From positions 14,745-21,183 of the forward strand of contig DMUR01000043.1 in NCBI GenBank assembly GCA_003476885.1: DNA of 6,439 nucleotides, in the 5' to 3' direction. This stretch comes from Chloroflexota bacterium. Lineage in GTDB: Bacteria > Chloroflexota > Limnocylindria > Limnocylindrales > Limnocylindraceae. Each line of letters opens with the position of its first letter. Within the stretch, counting starts at the first letter, position 1. The translations under genes were made by a program, and so were the position numbers. This document shows positions 6,075 through 6,439 of the stretch, piece by piece. The notes beneath the pieces were generated by a model that was given only the letters and a program-made list of their open reading frames with translations, did no database searches and was not told the DNA's origin.

Positions 6075-6439
6075 CCCTCGCCCCCCGCGCGAATCAGGCC
6101 TGGATCAACGTGAAGGCTCGGATCGGCTTCGTCCTCGAGGATGAGTTCAGCCGCCGCTTGGTCAATGGATGCACGGTATGCCGCGCGTCGACGTGGGCCA
6201 GGTTCGCCGCCGCCTGCGCCACCCCCCTGCCGACCCACCCGCTCCTTGGCGCGCTCTGACGAGTAGCGCTCGTCAATGAACATCACTGGCAGGCGAAGAT
6301 GCCTCGCGATCTCGTCTGCCCAGCGGAGCGTCTTCTCACCCTGCGTGCTCGCTCGTCCATCACTGTGGAGCGGGAGTCCGATCACGAGTCGTTCAATGCG
6401 TTGTTCACCACAGATGACGGCAAGCCGTGCCGCATCCGC
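6071..6439 (-). CDS. ruvX: Putative pre-16S rRNA nuclease RuvX/YqgF, partial (N-terminus beyond right edge)
   Basis: RuvX/YqgF is a small RNase H-like protein required for maturation of the 16S rRNA 5' end and earlier called a Holliday-junction resolvase homologue. The frame is open from the right edge, with 122 residues visible. The N-terminal strand carrying the DxGxxRxG motif (about 35-40 residues) is missing. Marks in the visible part are ERLVIGLPLHSDG (16-28), the FIDERYSSERAKE block (55-67) with the conserved Asp-Glu-Arg, and SIDQAAAELILED (91-103), which corresponds to the VDxxAAxxIL helix carrying the last acidic active-site residue. The loop between the last two (residues 68-87) is glycine- and arginine-rich. 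The TGA overlaps the mltG start. ruvX next to mltG is a common bacterial pairing, usually near alaS, which may lie just outside the window. Confidence 0.9.
   Translation of the reverse strand, partial: ADAARLAVICGEQRIERLVIGLPLHSDGRASTQGEKTLRWADEIARHLRLPVMFIDERYSSERAKERVGRQGGGAGGGEPGPRRRAAYRASIDQAAAELILEDEADPSLHVDPGLIRAGGEG
6081..6086 (-). promoter_or_regulatory. mltG: Possible G-rich ribosome binding site of mltG
   Basis: Six G on the minus strand end six bases before the mltG GTG, inside the last codons of ruvX. It resembles the G-rich sites before xseB and efp. It is weaker evidence than the GTGA overlap itself. Confidence 0.4.

Overview
The window is a dense stretch of housekeeping genes, all on the minus strand, so transcription runs from the right edge to the left. 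In transcription order it holds: the C-terminal part of ruvX/yqgF (cut by the right edge), mltG, an M24-family Xaa-Pro peptidase, efp, xseA, xseB, and about the first four fifths of dxs (cut by the left edge). The two edge genes stay open to the window ends. There are no RNA genes, mobile elements, CRISPR arrays or long repeats, and no gene-free stretch over 300 bases. The only real gap is 69 bases between the peptidase gene and efp.

The organism is a fairly GC-rich bacterium. The order peptidase-efp-xseA-xseB-dxs is a shortened form of the Firmicutes/Gram-positive order (in Bacillus subtilis: yqhT-efp-...-accB-accC-nusB-folD-xseA-xseB-ispA-dxs). The protein character (an EF-P with a VGRG tip, a Dxs with GDA for GDG) makes me lean to a Chloroflexota-like lineage, possibly a streamlined one. 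This assignment is an inference at low confidence, because no rRNA or clade-defining marker is present.

Junctions are extremely tight. ruvX/mltG and mltG/peptidase share GTGA overlaps, efp/xseA appears to share a CTGA overlap (implying a CTG start for xseA), xseA/xseB overlap by 20 bases, and xseB/dxs overlap by one base (TAGTG). This points to two translationally coupled blocks separated by the 69-base gap in front of efp, which has its own good ribosome binding site.

The genes do not form one pathway. They cover 16S pre-rRNA maturation (RuvX), peptidoglycan chain termination (MltG), peptide turnover (M24 peptidase), relief of polyproline stalling (EF-P), single-strand DNA degradation and repair (XseA plus XseB, which do form one enzyme), and the first step of MEP isoprenoid synthesis (Dxs). 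I see no undescribed system. The points worth a second look are the non-canonical xseA start, Arg32 at the EF-P tip, the altered ThDP motif in Dxs, a diverged motif in MltG, and the compacted gene order.
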